7,363 nucleotides of DNA, taken from assembly GCA_031282925.1 (NCBI GenBank), contig JAITCT010000248.1, forward strand, positions 1 through 7,363, read 5' to 3'. The notes under the pieces were generated by a model. The model did not search any database. It was not told the DNA's origin and saw only the letters and a list, made by a program, of their open reading frames with translations. Both the position numbers and the translations under genes were made by a program. Within the stretch, counting starts at the first letter, position 1. Every line of letters begins with the position of its first letter. Below, piece by piece: positions 1 to 6,367 of the stretch. Source of the stretch: Dysgonamonadaceae bacterium (GTDB taxonomy: Bacteria > Bacteroidota > Bacteroidia > Bacteroidales > Azobacteroidaceae).

Positions 1-776
1 TACTGCCGGAAATCGAAATACTGCGTAATTCAATTGTGGATGTACGCTGTACCGATTCGGACGGACGGCAGTTTATCGTTGAAATGCAGATGTACTGGAC
101 GGAAAGTTTCAAAAGCCGCGTACTGCTGAACGCTTCCAAAGCCTATGTGATGCAACTGAACAAAACCGAAAAATACGAACTCCTGCAACCCGTTTACGCA
201 TTGAGCTTTGTGAACGAAATCTTTGAGAAATCGCCCGAAATGCAAGACGTGTACTATCACCACTACCGGATAGTCAATATCAAAAACACGCAAAAGCAGA
301 TCAAAGAGCTGGAATTTGTGTTCATTGAGCTGCCCAAATTTCGCCCTCAGAGTCACGGGGAGAAGAAACTGCATGAACTCTGGCTTCGCTTCCTTACCGA
401 GATTAACGAGCGGACGCGGGAAGTGCCGCGGGAATTACTGGAAAACGGCGATACGCGGGAAGCCATCCGGTATATGGAAATCGGCGCCTACACGAAAGAA
501 CAGTTATTTACCTGCGACAAATTCCGGGACGGTATCATGACCGAGCGCAGCGTAATATCGGACGCATGGCATAAAGGCCTGGAAGACGGGGAAGAAATCG
601 GGTTGCAAAGAGGACGGAAAGAAGGATTACAGGAAGGACGAAAAGAAGGCGAAAAAGAAGGAATAAAAAAAGTCGCACTCAATTTACTGCAAATGGGTAT
701 TTCAACGGAAGACATTATGCGAAGCACCCGCCTGACGGAAGATGAAATCCGCTGCTTGCAAAGTAAAAAAGAATAA
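1..776 (+). CDS. Rpn family recombination-promoting nuclease / PD-(D/E)XK nuclease family transposase (5' partial)
   Basis: The reading frame is open from the left edge (first full codon at base 3, reading LPEIEILRNSIVDVRCTD) to the TAA at 774-776, so the gene starts before the window; 257 residues are visible. By memory of Bacteroidales homologues, roughly 50 N-terminal residues are missing. The GTG at 36 is not a credible start because conserved sequence continues upstream of it. The Asp of VDVRC (39-41) and the ExQ of VEMQ (Glu 81-83, Gln 87-89) fit the D...ExQ form of the PD-(D/E)XK nuclease core. The stretch YWTESFKSRVLLNASKAYV and the later FVFIELPKF are typical of the Bacteroides branch. 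The C-terminal part carries a charged Gly-every-fourth-residue repeat, then a short helical end. Rpn proteins are DNA endonucleases linked to RecA-independent recombination and, in E. coli, to phage defence. No terminal inverted repeats or second transposase gene are visible, so I read it as a stand-alone nuclease gene. It looks GC-richer than nadA (32 of 60 bases at 361-420). Confidence 0.88.
   Translation, partial: LPEIEILRNSIVDVRCTDSDGRQFIVEMQMYWTESFKSRVLLNASKAYVMQLNKTEKYELLQPVYALSFVNEIFEKSPEMQDVYYHHYRIVNIKNTQKQIKELEFVFIELPKFRPQSHGEKKLHELWLRFLTEINERTREVPRELLENGDTREAIRYMEIGAYTKEQLFTCDKFRDGIMTERSVISDAWHKGLEDGEEIGLQRGRKEGLQEGRKEGEKEGIKKVALNLLQMGISTEDIMRSTRLTEDEIRCLQSKKE
588..671 (+). repeat. 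Glycine-every-fourth-residue repeat in the Rpn C-terminal region
   Basis: The encoded peptide from GEEIGLQRGRKEG to GEKEGIKK has a Gly at every fourth residue, mostly in the pattern G-(R/E/L)-(K/Q/E)-(E/R). The DNA shows a matching degenerate 12-base periodicity rich in GAAGGA-like units. This charged glycine-periodic tail is a known hallmark of Rpn/PDDEXK transposase-like proteins and varies in copy number between homologues. The units are imperfect at the DNA level, so slippage is possible but not obvious. Confidence 0.75.
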
Positions 777-797
777 AATGCACATAAAAGTATATTA

Positions 798-1781
798 TTA
801 CAATCCGGAAATCTCCAACATTTTCCGAATCGGTTTAACCGCTTTCCGTTGCACTTCTTCCGAAATAAATATTTCAGGCACTTCGTATTTCAGGCAATTG
901 TAAAGTTTTTCCAAAGTATTCAATTTCATAAAATTACATTCGTTGCAAGCGCAGGTAGCGTCATTCGGCGGAGCCGGAATAAAAACCTTGCCGGGATTGC
1001 TCAATTGCATTTTATGCAAAATTCCCGATTCGGTAGCGACAATAAATTTTTTAACCGGAGAATGAGTGGAAAACTTTAACAAACCGCTCGTGGAATCTAT
1101 GCAATCGGCAATTTTCAATATGACGGTTTTACACTCGGGATGAGCCAAAACCAGCGCACCGGGATGTTCTTCTTTTAAAGCCAGTATTTTTTCCAAAGAA
1201 AATTGTTCGTGTACGTGGCAAGCGCCTTTCCACAAAACCATATTCCGGCCGGTAAGACTGTTTATATAATTTCCGAGATTCTCATCGGGGCCGAAAATAA
1301 TCTTCGTTTCAGGGGGAAAACTTTCCACAATCCGGCGGGCATTTGTAGAAGTAACCACCACGTCGGTTAAAGTCTTCACGGCAGCCGTCGTATTTACATA
1401 AGAAATCACCGTATGTCCGGGATGGCGTTTGATAAACTTTTCAAATTCATCGGCCGGACAACTATCCGCTAACGAACAGCCTGCATCCGAATCGGGAACA
1501 AACACTTTTTTTTCCGGCGAAAGAATTTTAGCCGTTTCTCCCATAAAGTGGACGCCGCACAATACAATAACATCCGCCTCCGTTTTAGCAGCCCACTGCG
1601 CCAGGGCCAAACTGTCGCCGACAAAATCGGCTATATCCTGGATTTCGGATTCCTGGTAATAATGAGCCAAAATAACGGCGTTTTTTTCCCTTTTTAATCT
1701 TTTTATAGCTTCAACCAAATCAATATTTTCCGGAACAGGGATATTCAAAAAGCCGGATTTTTTCAATTTATCATTAATCAT
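798..1781 (-). CDS. nadA: Quinolinate synthase NadA
   Basis: NadA condenses iminoaspartate (made by NadB from aspartate) with dihydroxyacetone phosphate to form quinolinate, the first pyridine of de novo NAD synthesis, in the cytoplasm. It uses a [4Fe-4S] cluster held by three cysteines. The 327-residue protein is of usual length for the family. Visible hallmarks are AHYYQ (His40-Tyr42), VLCGVHFMGETAK with Cys75, PDSDAGCSLADSCPAD (97-111), TSTNAR (144-149), WKGACHVHEQF with Cys188, AHPEC (213-217), and CACNECNFMKLNTLEKLY. In the last motif Cys282 aligns with the third cluster ligand, and Cys277 and Cys279 precede it. The ATG at 1781 is preceded directly by AGGA, which is too close for a standard Shine-Dalgarno site; the N-terminal length still looks normal. 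nadB and nadC are not in the window. The gene converges on the Rpn gene with 21 bases between stop codons and no terminator hairpin there. Confidence 0.97.
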   Translation of the reverse strand: MINDKLKKSGFLNIPVPENIDLVEAIKRLKREKNAVILAHYYQESEIQDIADFVGDSLALAQWAAKTEADVIVLCGVHFMGETAKILSPEKKVFVPDSDAGCSLADSCPADEFEKFIKRHPGHTVISYVNTTAAVKTLTDVVVTSTNARRIVESFPPETKIIFGPDENLGNYINSLTGRNMVLWKGACHVHEQFSLEKILALKEEHPGALVLAHPECKTVILKIADCIDSTSGLLKFSTHSPVKKFIVATESGILHKMQLSNPGKVFIPAPPNDATCACNECNFMKLNTLEKLYNCLKYEVPEIFISEEVQRKAVKPIRKMLEISGL

Positions 1782-1954
1782 TCCTATATTATATTTATAT
1801 TTTTAATTCTATTTTAAAAGTAATGCTCATAAATATATTTTGTTGAAAAGTATGAAAATTTTTTCTTCAAATATTTGGTTTTTCACTTATTAAATACGGA
1901 TGTTTTATAATAAATCTGTTATTCACACCTATTTTTACCTGTAATTTTATAGTA

Positions 1955-1962
1955 CAAAAGTA
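1955..1962 (-). promoter_or_regulatory. Candidate -7 element of the nadA promoter (TACTTTTG)
   Basis: On the minus strand the sequence TACTTTTG matches the Bacteroidetes -7 consensus TAnnTTTG exactly. It is the only such match I found upstream of nadA. A good TTG at the -33 spacing is not seen; that position falls in the inverted repeat at 1973-2009. If used, transcription would begin near 1948 and leave an untranslated leader of roughly 165 bases before nadA, which is long for this group. Direct evidence is limited to the match and its orientation. Confidence 0.4.
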
Positions 1963-1972
1963 ATTATATTTT

Positions 1973-2017
1973 TTATTAACTTTCCGGTTTATCAATGGAA
2001 AGTTAGTAACTTTTTTT
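1973..2017 (+). terminator. Inverted repeat followed by T7: terminator-like structure or operator
   Basis: TTATTAACTTTCC (1973-1985) pairs with GGAAAGTTAGTAA (1997-2009) over 13 positions, with one G-T wobble and an 11-base loop. On the plus strand it is followed after one C by seven T's (2011-2017), the layout of an intrinsic terminator. Only four pairs are G-C, so stability is moderate. No plus-strand gene precedes it. Its left arm also lies about where the -33 region of the candidate nadA promoter would be, so it could instead be an operator. Confidence 0.45.
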
Positions 2018-2040
2018 GTTTTCCCTGACTTTTTTTGTTT
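2009..2040. repeat. Two direct copies of ACTTTTTTTGTTT
   Basis: The 13-mer ACTTTTTTTGTTT occurs at 2009-2021 and again, without a mismatch, at 2028-2040. The copies are 19 bases apart start to start, separated by TCCCTG. The first copy includes the T run of the terminator-like hairpin. In such AT-rich DNA a chance duplication or slippage origin is possible; a paired protein-binding site or bent DNA is an alternative. Confidence 0.6.
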
Positions 2041-2202
2041 ATATTCGACTAAAAAATTGAGTAAAAAAATCAATTCTTTCTTTTGAAAAACCGGTTTCAG
2101 GTTTTATGGATTGATTTTCGCCTGTTATGTGAATAGTTTTCTATAGATTGTCAACAAGGTATGCAAGTTTTTTCCGGAATCACCGATAATTTGCTCAAAA
2201 TA

Positions 2203-2232
2203 TTGATTTATCCGATTTTTTACCTAATTTTG
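2203..2232 (+). promoter_or_regulatory. trpB promoter of the Bacteroidetes sigma-ABfr type
   Basis: TTG at 2203-2205 and TAATTTTG at 2225-2232 are separated by 19 bases. This matches the Bacteroidetes -33/-7 pattern (TTTG or TTG, 19-21 bases, TAnnTTTG). Transcription would start a few bases downstream, near 2238-2240, giving a leader of only about 15 bases before the ATG at 2255. Such a short leader leaves no room for a trp leader peptide or an attenuator. Confidence 0.75.
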
Positions 2233-2254
2233 CTCCCTTAAAATTCAATGTGTT

Positions 2255-3433
2255 ATGAATGATTACAATGTTTCGGAAACAGGCTATTACGGCGAATTCG
2301 GCGGCGCTTATATTCCGGAAATCCTCTATCCCAATGTAGATGAATTGAGAAACGTCTATTTGAAAACCCTTGATGATCCGGACTTTCAGAGAGAATTTCA
2401 CGCATTGCTGTGCGATTACGCCGGTCGTCCGTCTCCGCTTTATTTGGCTAAACGGATGTCGGAGAAATACAGTTGCAGGATTTACCTGAAAAGGGAAGAC
2501 CTGAATCACACAGGTTCTCATAAGATTAATAACGCTATCGGGCAAATCCTGTTGGCGCAGCGGATGGGAAAAACCCGCATCATTGCGGAAACAGGCGCCG
2601 GACAGCACGGCCTGGCTACCGCAACCGTTTGCGCGTTGATGAACCTGGAATGTGTGGTTTACATGGGGAAAACCGATGTGGAACGACAGAAACTGAACGT
2701 CCAGAAAATGGAGATGTTAGGTGCAAAAGTCATTCCGGTAACCGGCGGAAACATGACTTTAAAAGATGCTACCAATGAAGCAATCCGCGATTGGTGCTGC
2801 AATTCCTCCAATACGCATTATGTTATCGGTTCAACGGTCGGGCCGCATCCTTATCCCGACATGGTTGCCCGGATACAATCGGTTATCGGTAAAGAAATCA
2901 AATGGCAATTAACGGAAAAAGAAGGACGGGATTATCCCGATTATCTCATTGCTTGCGTAGGCGGAGGAAGTAATGCTGCCGGCACTGTTTATGAATATCT
3001 GAATGACACTAAAGTAAAAATCATTTTGGCGGAAGCGGGCGGAAAAGGTATTGATTCAGGGGAATCGGCGGCAAGCATCCAACTTGGAACGGTGGGAATT
3101 ATCCACGGCGCAAAAACTTTGCTGATGCAAACCGAAGACGGGCAAATCCTGGAACCTTATTCCATTTCGGCGGGTTTGGATTATCCGGGAATAGGTCCCA
3201 TGCACGCTAATCTGGCAAGAACCGGACGTTCGGAAGTTTTGGCTATTGACGACCATGTGGCTTTGAAGGCAGCCTTTGAATTGACCCGTTTGGAAGGAAT
3301 CATACCCGCGCTTGAATCGGCGCACGCTTTGGGCGTTTTTGACAGGAAGCAATTCAAACCCGACGATGTTATCGTGCTTTGTGTTTCGGGCAGAGGGGAT
3401 AAGGATATGGAAACGTATATCAGTCAAATGTAA
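2255..3433 (+). CDS. trpB: Tryptophan synthase beta chain TrpB
   Basis: TrpB is the PLP-dependent subunit that joins indole and serine to make tryptophan, normally in an alpha2-beta2 complex with TrpA, which supplies indole through a tunnel. The 392-residue protein is close to the usual 395-400. Seen in order: GYYGEFGGAYIPE (10-22); LKREDLNHTGSHKINN, with the PLP lysine at Lys90; IIAETGAGQHG, with catalytic Glu112; CVGGGSN, the phosphate-binding loop at 235-240; SISAGLDYPGIGP, with Asp309; EGIIPALESAHAL, with Glu354; and CVSGRGDKD, with Ser378. The alpha-responsive COMM region is present, so it is the classical TrpB1 type. The start follows a good promoter by about 15 bases. In many Bacteroidetes trpB opens a full trp operon, but here the next genes are tldD and pmbA, and no trpA, trpE, trpD, trpC or trpF is visible. 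Either trpA is elsewhere or this TrpB works as an indole-salvaging enzyme. Confidence 0.97.
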   Translation: MNDYNVSETGYYGEFGGAYIPEILYPNVDELRNVYLKTLDDPDFQREFHALLCDYAGRPSPLYLAKRMSEKYSCRIYLKREDLNHTGSHKINNAIGQILLAQRMGKTRIIAETGAGQHGLATATVCALMNLECVVYMGKTDVERQKLNVQKMEMLGAKVIPVTGGNMTLKDATNEAIRDWCCNSSNTHYVIGSTVGPHPYPDMVARIQSVIGKEIKWQLTEKEGRDYPDYLIACVGGGSNAAGTVYEYLNDTKVKIILAEAGGKGIDSGESAASIQLGTVGIIHGAKTLLMQTEDGQILEPYSISAGLDYPGIGPMHANLARTGRSEVLAIDDHVALKAAFELTRLEGIIPALESAHALGVFDRKQFKPDDVIVLCVSGRGDKDMETYISQM

Positions 3434-3444
3434 ATGTTGCGAAG

Positions 3445-3462
3445 CCCCTGCTTCCAAAGGGG
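3445..3462 (+). repeat. Short GC hairpin (CCCCT/AGGGG) between trpB and tldD
   Basis: CCCCT (3445-3449) pairs with AGGGG (3458-3462) across an 8-base loop in otherwise AT-rich spacer. No T run follows, so it is a poor terminator. It resembles the C-run/G-run palindromes scattered between genes of many Bacteroidetes, but that similarity is from memory. It may lower or stabilise read-through from trpB into tldD. Confidence 0.4.
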
Positions 3463-3491
3463 GAATAAAATATTAAAATTCTGAAAATTAT

Positions 3492-5003
3492 ATGAAACGG
3501 AGAGATTTTTTAAGAGCAGGAGGAATTGCGTTGACGGGAAGCATCGCATTTCCCGATTTGATGTATTCCCAAATCAGTAAAAAAGCAAATGCACCGGTAA
3601 TGATGTTAAACCATTTTAGTGTAACGGAAAGCGATTTGAGAAAAGTAACGGCTGTCGCTTTGGAAAAAGGTGGCGATTACGCCGATTTGTTTTTTGAACA
3701 CACATTTTCCAACTCGCTGGTTCTGCAAGACCGCGCCGTAAACCGCGCCGGTGCGGATATTGATTATGGCGTGGGAATCCGTGTTGTATTAGGCGATCAG
3801 CAGGGATACGCTTTTGTTGAAAACACCGATGTAAATGAGATGATTAAAGCGGCGAGAGTAGCTTCCCGCATTGCAAATGGCAGGGCTAAAATACCGCCTG
3901 TCAGGGTTGATGAGAAGACTTTCAAGACACATTATCCTATCTTAAAATCATGGGAAGATGAATCTATTAAGGATAAAATGCCTTATCTTCAAAAGCTGAA
4001 TGATCGGATTTTTGAATTGGATTCGCGGGTCATTAAAGTAAATGCGTCTATCAACGACACCACATCCTACATTCTTTATTACAATTCCGAAGGCCGGCTT
4101 TGCCACGACATTCGTCCGATGATTCAACTATACGGCGGTTGTGTGATGCAACAGGGCGATAAAATCGAAAATGCCTATTCGTCGCGGGCTGCACGGAAAG
4201 ACGTTTCTTTCCTTAATGATAATATAATAGAAGAAATTGCGCGGGAAACCGTGCAAAAAACGGCCATCATGTTTGACGCCGTTAAGCCGAAAGGCGGAGA
4301 AATGCCTGTCGTAATGGCTGCCGGAGGTTCGGGTATTTTGCTACACGAAGCCATAGGCCACGCTTTTGAAGCCGATTTTAACCGGAAAAATATTTCTATC
4401 TTTTCCGATAAATTAGGCAAAACAGTTTGCGATAAAAACATCAATGTAGTTGATGACGGAACGATTGATTTTGACCGTGGTTCCATCAACTTCGACGACG
4501 AAGGCGTAGGGGTGCAAAAAACCTATATCGTGAAAAACGGCGAATTGGCTTCTTATTTGCACGACCGCATCAGCGCAAAACATTACGGAGTTGAACCTAC
4601 CGGAAACGGACGCCGGCAATCTTTCCGTTATATACCGATTCCCCGTATGCGCAGCACATACATGGAAAACGGCAATTGCACACAGGACGATATTATTGCG
4701 AATGTGAAAAACGGTATTTTCGTGGATACTTTCACAAACGGACAGGTTCAAATCGGAGCCGGTGATTTTACTTTTTTTGTCAAAACCGGTTACCTGATTG
4801 AAAACGGGAAATTAACCCAGCCGATCAAGGATATCAACATCATTGGAAACGGCCCGAAAGCTTTGGCCGATATTACGATGGTAGGCAATAACCTGAAGAT
4901 TGACCAGGGGTCGTGGACTTGCGGGAAAAACGGACAAGGTTGCCCGGTATCGCAAGGTTTGCCGACAGTATTAGTAAAACAATTAACGGTAGGAGGAGTT
5001 TAA
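3492..5003 (+). CDS. tldD: TldD-type zinc metalloprotease with a twin-arginine signal
   Basis: TldD is the catalytic half of the TldD/TldE (PmbA) heterodimeric protease. In E. coli this complex cleaves unfolded peptides such as the microcin B17 leader and CcdA inside a closed barrel. The visible zinc motif is HEAIGH (His285-Glu286-His290), matching HExxxH. The likely third ligand is Cys477 in TCGKNGQGCP near the C-terminus. Other family blocks are DYGVGIRVVLGDQQGYAFVE (91-110), the FDDEGVG block (334-340), PRMRSTYMENG (384-394) and IGAGDFTF. The length, 503 residues, is slightly above E. coli TldD (about 480) because of an N-terminal leader: MKRRDFLRAGG, a twin-arginine motif, then a short hydrophobic run to about residue 24. 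The TldD-homologous part starts near residue 45. This predicts Tat export to the periplasm, unlike the cytoplasmic E. coli protein. A cytoplasmic product from Met37 or Met38 is the alternative. No separate promoter is visible between trpB and this gene, and it is followed by pmbA after 2 bases. Confidence 0.93.
   Translation: MKRRDFLRAGGIALTGSIAFPDLMYSQISKKANAPVMMLNHFSVTESDLRKVTAVALEKGGDYADLFFEHTFSNSLVLQDRAVNRAGADIDYGVGIRVVLGDQQGYAFVENTDVNEMIKAARVASRIANGRAKIPPVRVDEKTFKTHYPILKSWEDESIKDKMPYLQKLNDRIFELDSRVIKVNASINDTTSYILYYNSEGRLCHDIRPMIQLYGGCVMQQGDKIENAYSSRAARKDVSFLNDNIIEEIARETVQKTAIMFDAVKPKGGEMPVVMAAGGSGILLHEAIGHAFEADFNRKNISIFSDKLGKTVCDKNINVVDDGTIDFDRGSINFDDEGVGVQKTYIVKNGELASYLHDRISAKHYGVEPTGNGRRQSFRYIPIPRMRSTYMENGNCTQDDIIANVKNGIFVDTFTNGQVQIGAGDFTFFVKTGYLIENGKLTQPIKDINIIGNGPKALADITMVGNNLKIDQGSWTCGKNGQGCPVSQGLPTVLVKQLTVGGV
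4991..4998 (+). promoter_or_regulatory. Shine-Dalgarno match deciding the pmbA start
   Basis: AGGAGGAG lies about 9 bases before the ATG at 5006 and inside the last codons of tldD (GTA GGA GGA GTT, encoding VGGV). It supports 5006 rather than the in-frame GTG at 4913. Bacteroidetes usually lack strong Shine-Dalgarno sites, and the Gly-Gly near the end of TldD is common in the family, so the match may partly reflect protein constraint. Confidence 0.65.
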
Positions 5004-5005
5004 TT

Positions 5006-6325
5006 ATGATTTCACAAGCACATAAAGAATTAGCCCAATGGGCGTTAAAATACGCATTAGACAAAGGTTGTTCCGATGCAAGCGTGAGGATTTATTCGGA
5101 AACCGAAAGTTCTTTTGAATACAGGGATACACAATTGGATAAACTGGAACAGTCGTCGGGGAATGGTATGACAATCCGGATCTTTGTAGATGAAAAACAT
5201 TCTTCGTATTCGACGAATAGGTTGAATAAAAAAGAATTGGAAAAATTCATTGTTAATGGGATTGAAGCGACACGTTTTTTGGTCAAAGACGAATTTCGTA
5301 AATTGGCCGACCCAAGCCGTTTGTACAAAGGCGATGGAAAAGGTTTAGACTTGTATGATAAAGAAATTGACAATATTTCGGTAGATGAGAAACTGGCTTT
5401 AATCAAAAACAATGTAAACGAAGTTTATAAAACCGACGAACGTCTGATTTCCGTTTCAGCCGATTATTCCGATGGAACTGCAAACGCTTATTTCATCACG
5501 TCAAACGGCTTTGAAGGAGAAACCGAAACAACTTATTTCAATCTTTCGGCCGGTACTTCCATGAAAGGCGCCGGCGACGCACGTCCCGAATCTTATTGGT
5601 ACGATTCTGCCATTCATTGGGATAAATTGCAAAAGCAGGGCATTGGCAAAACCGCCTATGAAAGAACTTTGCGAAAACTCGGACAGGAAAAAATCGAAAG
5701 CGGCGTCTTTCCGATGATTGTGGATAATTTATCCATCAACCGTTTATTATCTCCTGTGGTTTCGGCTATGTACGGAAGTGCAATTCAACAAAAATCGTCT
5801 TTCCTGATTGACAAATTGGGACAACAAATTGTTTCGGATAAAATCACGATTGTTGATGATCCGCATATCAAAAACGCCCGCGGAGCGCGGTGGTTCGACG
5901 GCGAAGGCGTGGCTACCCGCAAGGCCGATATTATCAAAAACGGCATTCTGAATATGTATTTTCTGGATACCTATTACAGCGGGAAATTAAATATGGAGCC
6001 TACCATACAATCGCCGTCTATCGTAAACCTGAAATTGAGCAATCGCAATTTCGACCAAATACTCGCTTCTATTGACAAAGGAATTTGGGTAACCGGATTC
6101 AACGGGGGAAACAGCAACGGCACAACCGGCGATTTTTCATTTGGAATCGAAGGTTTCCTGATTGAAAACGGGAAAGCCGTCAAACCGGTAAACGAAATGA
6201 ACATTACAGGTAATTTGCTGACTCTTTGGAGAGAAGTGATTGAAATCGGGAACGATCCGCGTACAAATTCCAGTTGGCGGATTCCTTGTGTTTTGTTTGA
6301 TAAAGTAAATTTTAGCGGGAAATAA
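5006..6325 (+). CDS. pmbA: PmbA/TldE-type partner subunit of TldD
   Basis: This 439-residue protein belongs to the PmbA/TldD superfamily. Its homologue in E. coli, TldE, is the non-catalytic half of the heterodimer and helps form the closed chamber that admits unfolded peptides. Seen are the N-terminal family block SSFEYRDTQLDKLEQSSGNG (35-54), the DDPHIKNARGARWFDGEG region (284-301), the later GTTGDFSFGIEGFLIENGK block (372-390), and a C-terminal SSWRIP...FDKVNFSG ending. At the place where TldD has HExxxH this protein reads NRLLSPVVSAM (246-256), so zinc ligands are absent, as expected for TldE. I chose the ATG at 5006: it follows the tldD stop by 2 bases, has an AGGAGG upstream, and begins with a typical MISQAHKELAQWAL. 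The longer frame back to 4913 lies in tldD coding sequence. No signal peptide or membrane segment is seen, in contrast to TldD. The two genes are almost certainly translated from one mRNA. Confidence 0.93.
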   Translation: MISQAHKELAQWALKYALDKGCSDASVRIYSETESSFEYRDTQLDKLEQSSGNGMTIRIFVDEKHSSYSTNRLNKKELEKFIVNGIEATRFLVKDEFRKLADPSRLYKGDGKGLDLYDKEIDNISVDEKLALIKNNVNEVYKTDERLISVSADYSDGTANAYFITSNGFEGETETTYFNLSAGTSMKGAGDARPESYWYDSAIHWDKLQKQGIGKTAYERTLRKLGQEKIESGVFPMIVDNLSINRLLSPVVSAMYGSAIQQKSSFLIDKLGQQIVSDKITIVDDPHIKNARGARWFDGEGVATRKADIIKNGILNMYFLDTYYSGKLNMEPTIQSPSIVNLKLSNRNFDQILASIDKGIWVTGFNGGNSNGTTGDFSFGIEGFLIENGKAVKPVNEMNITGNLLTLWREVIEIGNDPRTNSSWRIPCVLFDKVNFSGK

Positions 6326-6367
6326 ACCTTATCGTTCATTCAGGTAAAAACGCATCAAATTTCATAT

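Larger units (their letters stand above)
1782..2254. other. AT-rich divergent intergenic region between nadA and trpB
   Basis: This 473-base stretch lies between the divergent starts of nadA and trpB. It contains a -7-like box facing nadA, a 13-bp inverted repeat with an adjacent T7 run, two copies of a 13-base direct repeat, a short AAACCGGTTT palindrome (2088-2097), a weaker AATTGA/TCAATT inverted repeat (2055-2075) and the trpB promoter. No convincing protein gene is present: the one longer open frame (1867-2073, minus) encodes a lysine- and asparagine-rich peptide of the sort expected from AT-rich non-coding DNA. No tRNA or known riboswitch structure was recognised by eye. Confidence 0.8.

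Noticed and set aside
36..38. GTG at 36 as the start of the Rpn gene
   Set aside because: The upstream codons LPEIEILRNSI continue family-like sequence to the window edge, so the gene is cut by the edge rather than starting here.
1..776. Complete insertion sequence around the 'transposase-like' Rpn gene
   Set aside because: The 3' flank has no terminal inverted repeat or target duplication that I can see, and only 21 bases separate the gene from nadA; the left flank is outside the window.
1867..2073. 68-residue minus-strand open frame upstream of nadA
   Set aside because: Its peptide is rich in Lys, Asn, Ile and Phe as expected from translating AT-rich spacer, it runs through the inverted and direct repeats and the candidate promoter, and it resembles no family I know.
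1973..2254. trp attenuator or leader peptide ahead of trpB
   Set aside because: The consensus promoter at 2203-2232 lies downstream of the hairpin and leaves only about 15 untranslated bases; no short ORF with tandem Trp codons was seen.
3434..3491. RiPP precursor peptide near the tldD/pmbA pair
   Set aside because: The known role of TldD/TldE in microcin maturation prompted a search, but neither the 58-base spacer nor the 89-base spacer after pmbA encodes a plausible precursor, and no modification enzymes are present.
4913..5005. Longer N-terminus for PmbA starting at GTG 4913
   Set aside because: The extra 31 residues overlap conserved tldD coding sequence and look unlike the family; the ATG at 5006 has proper spacing and a ribosome-binding match.
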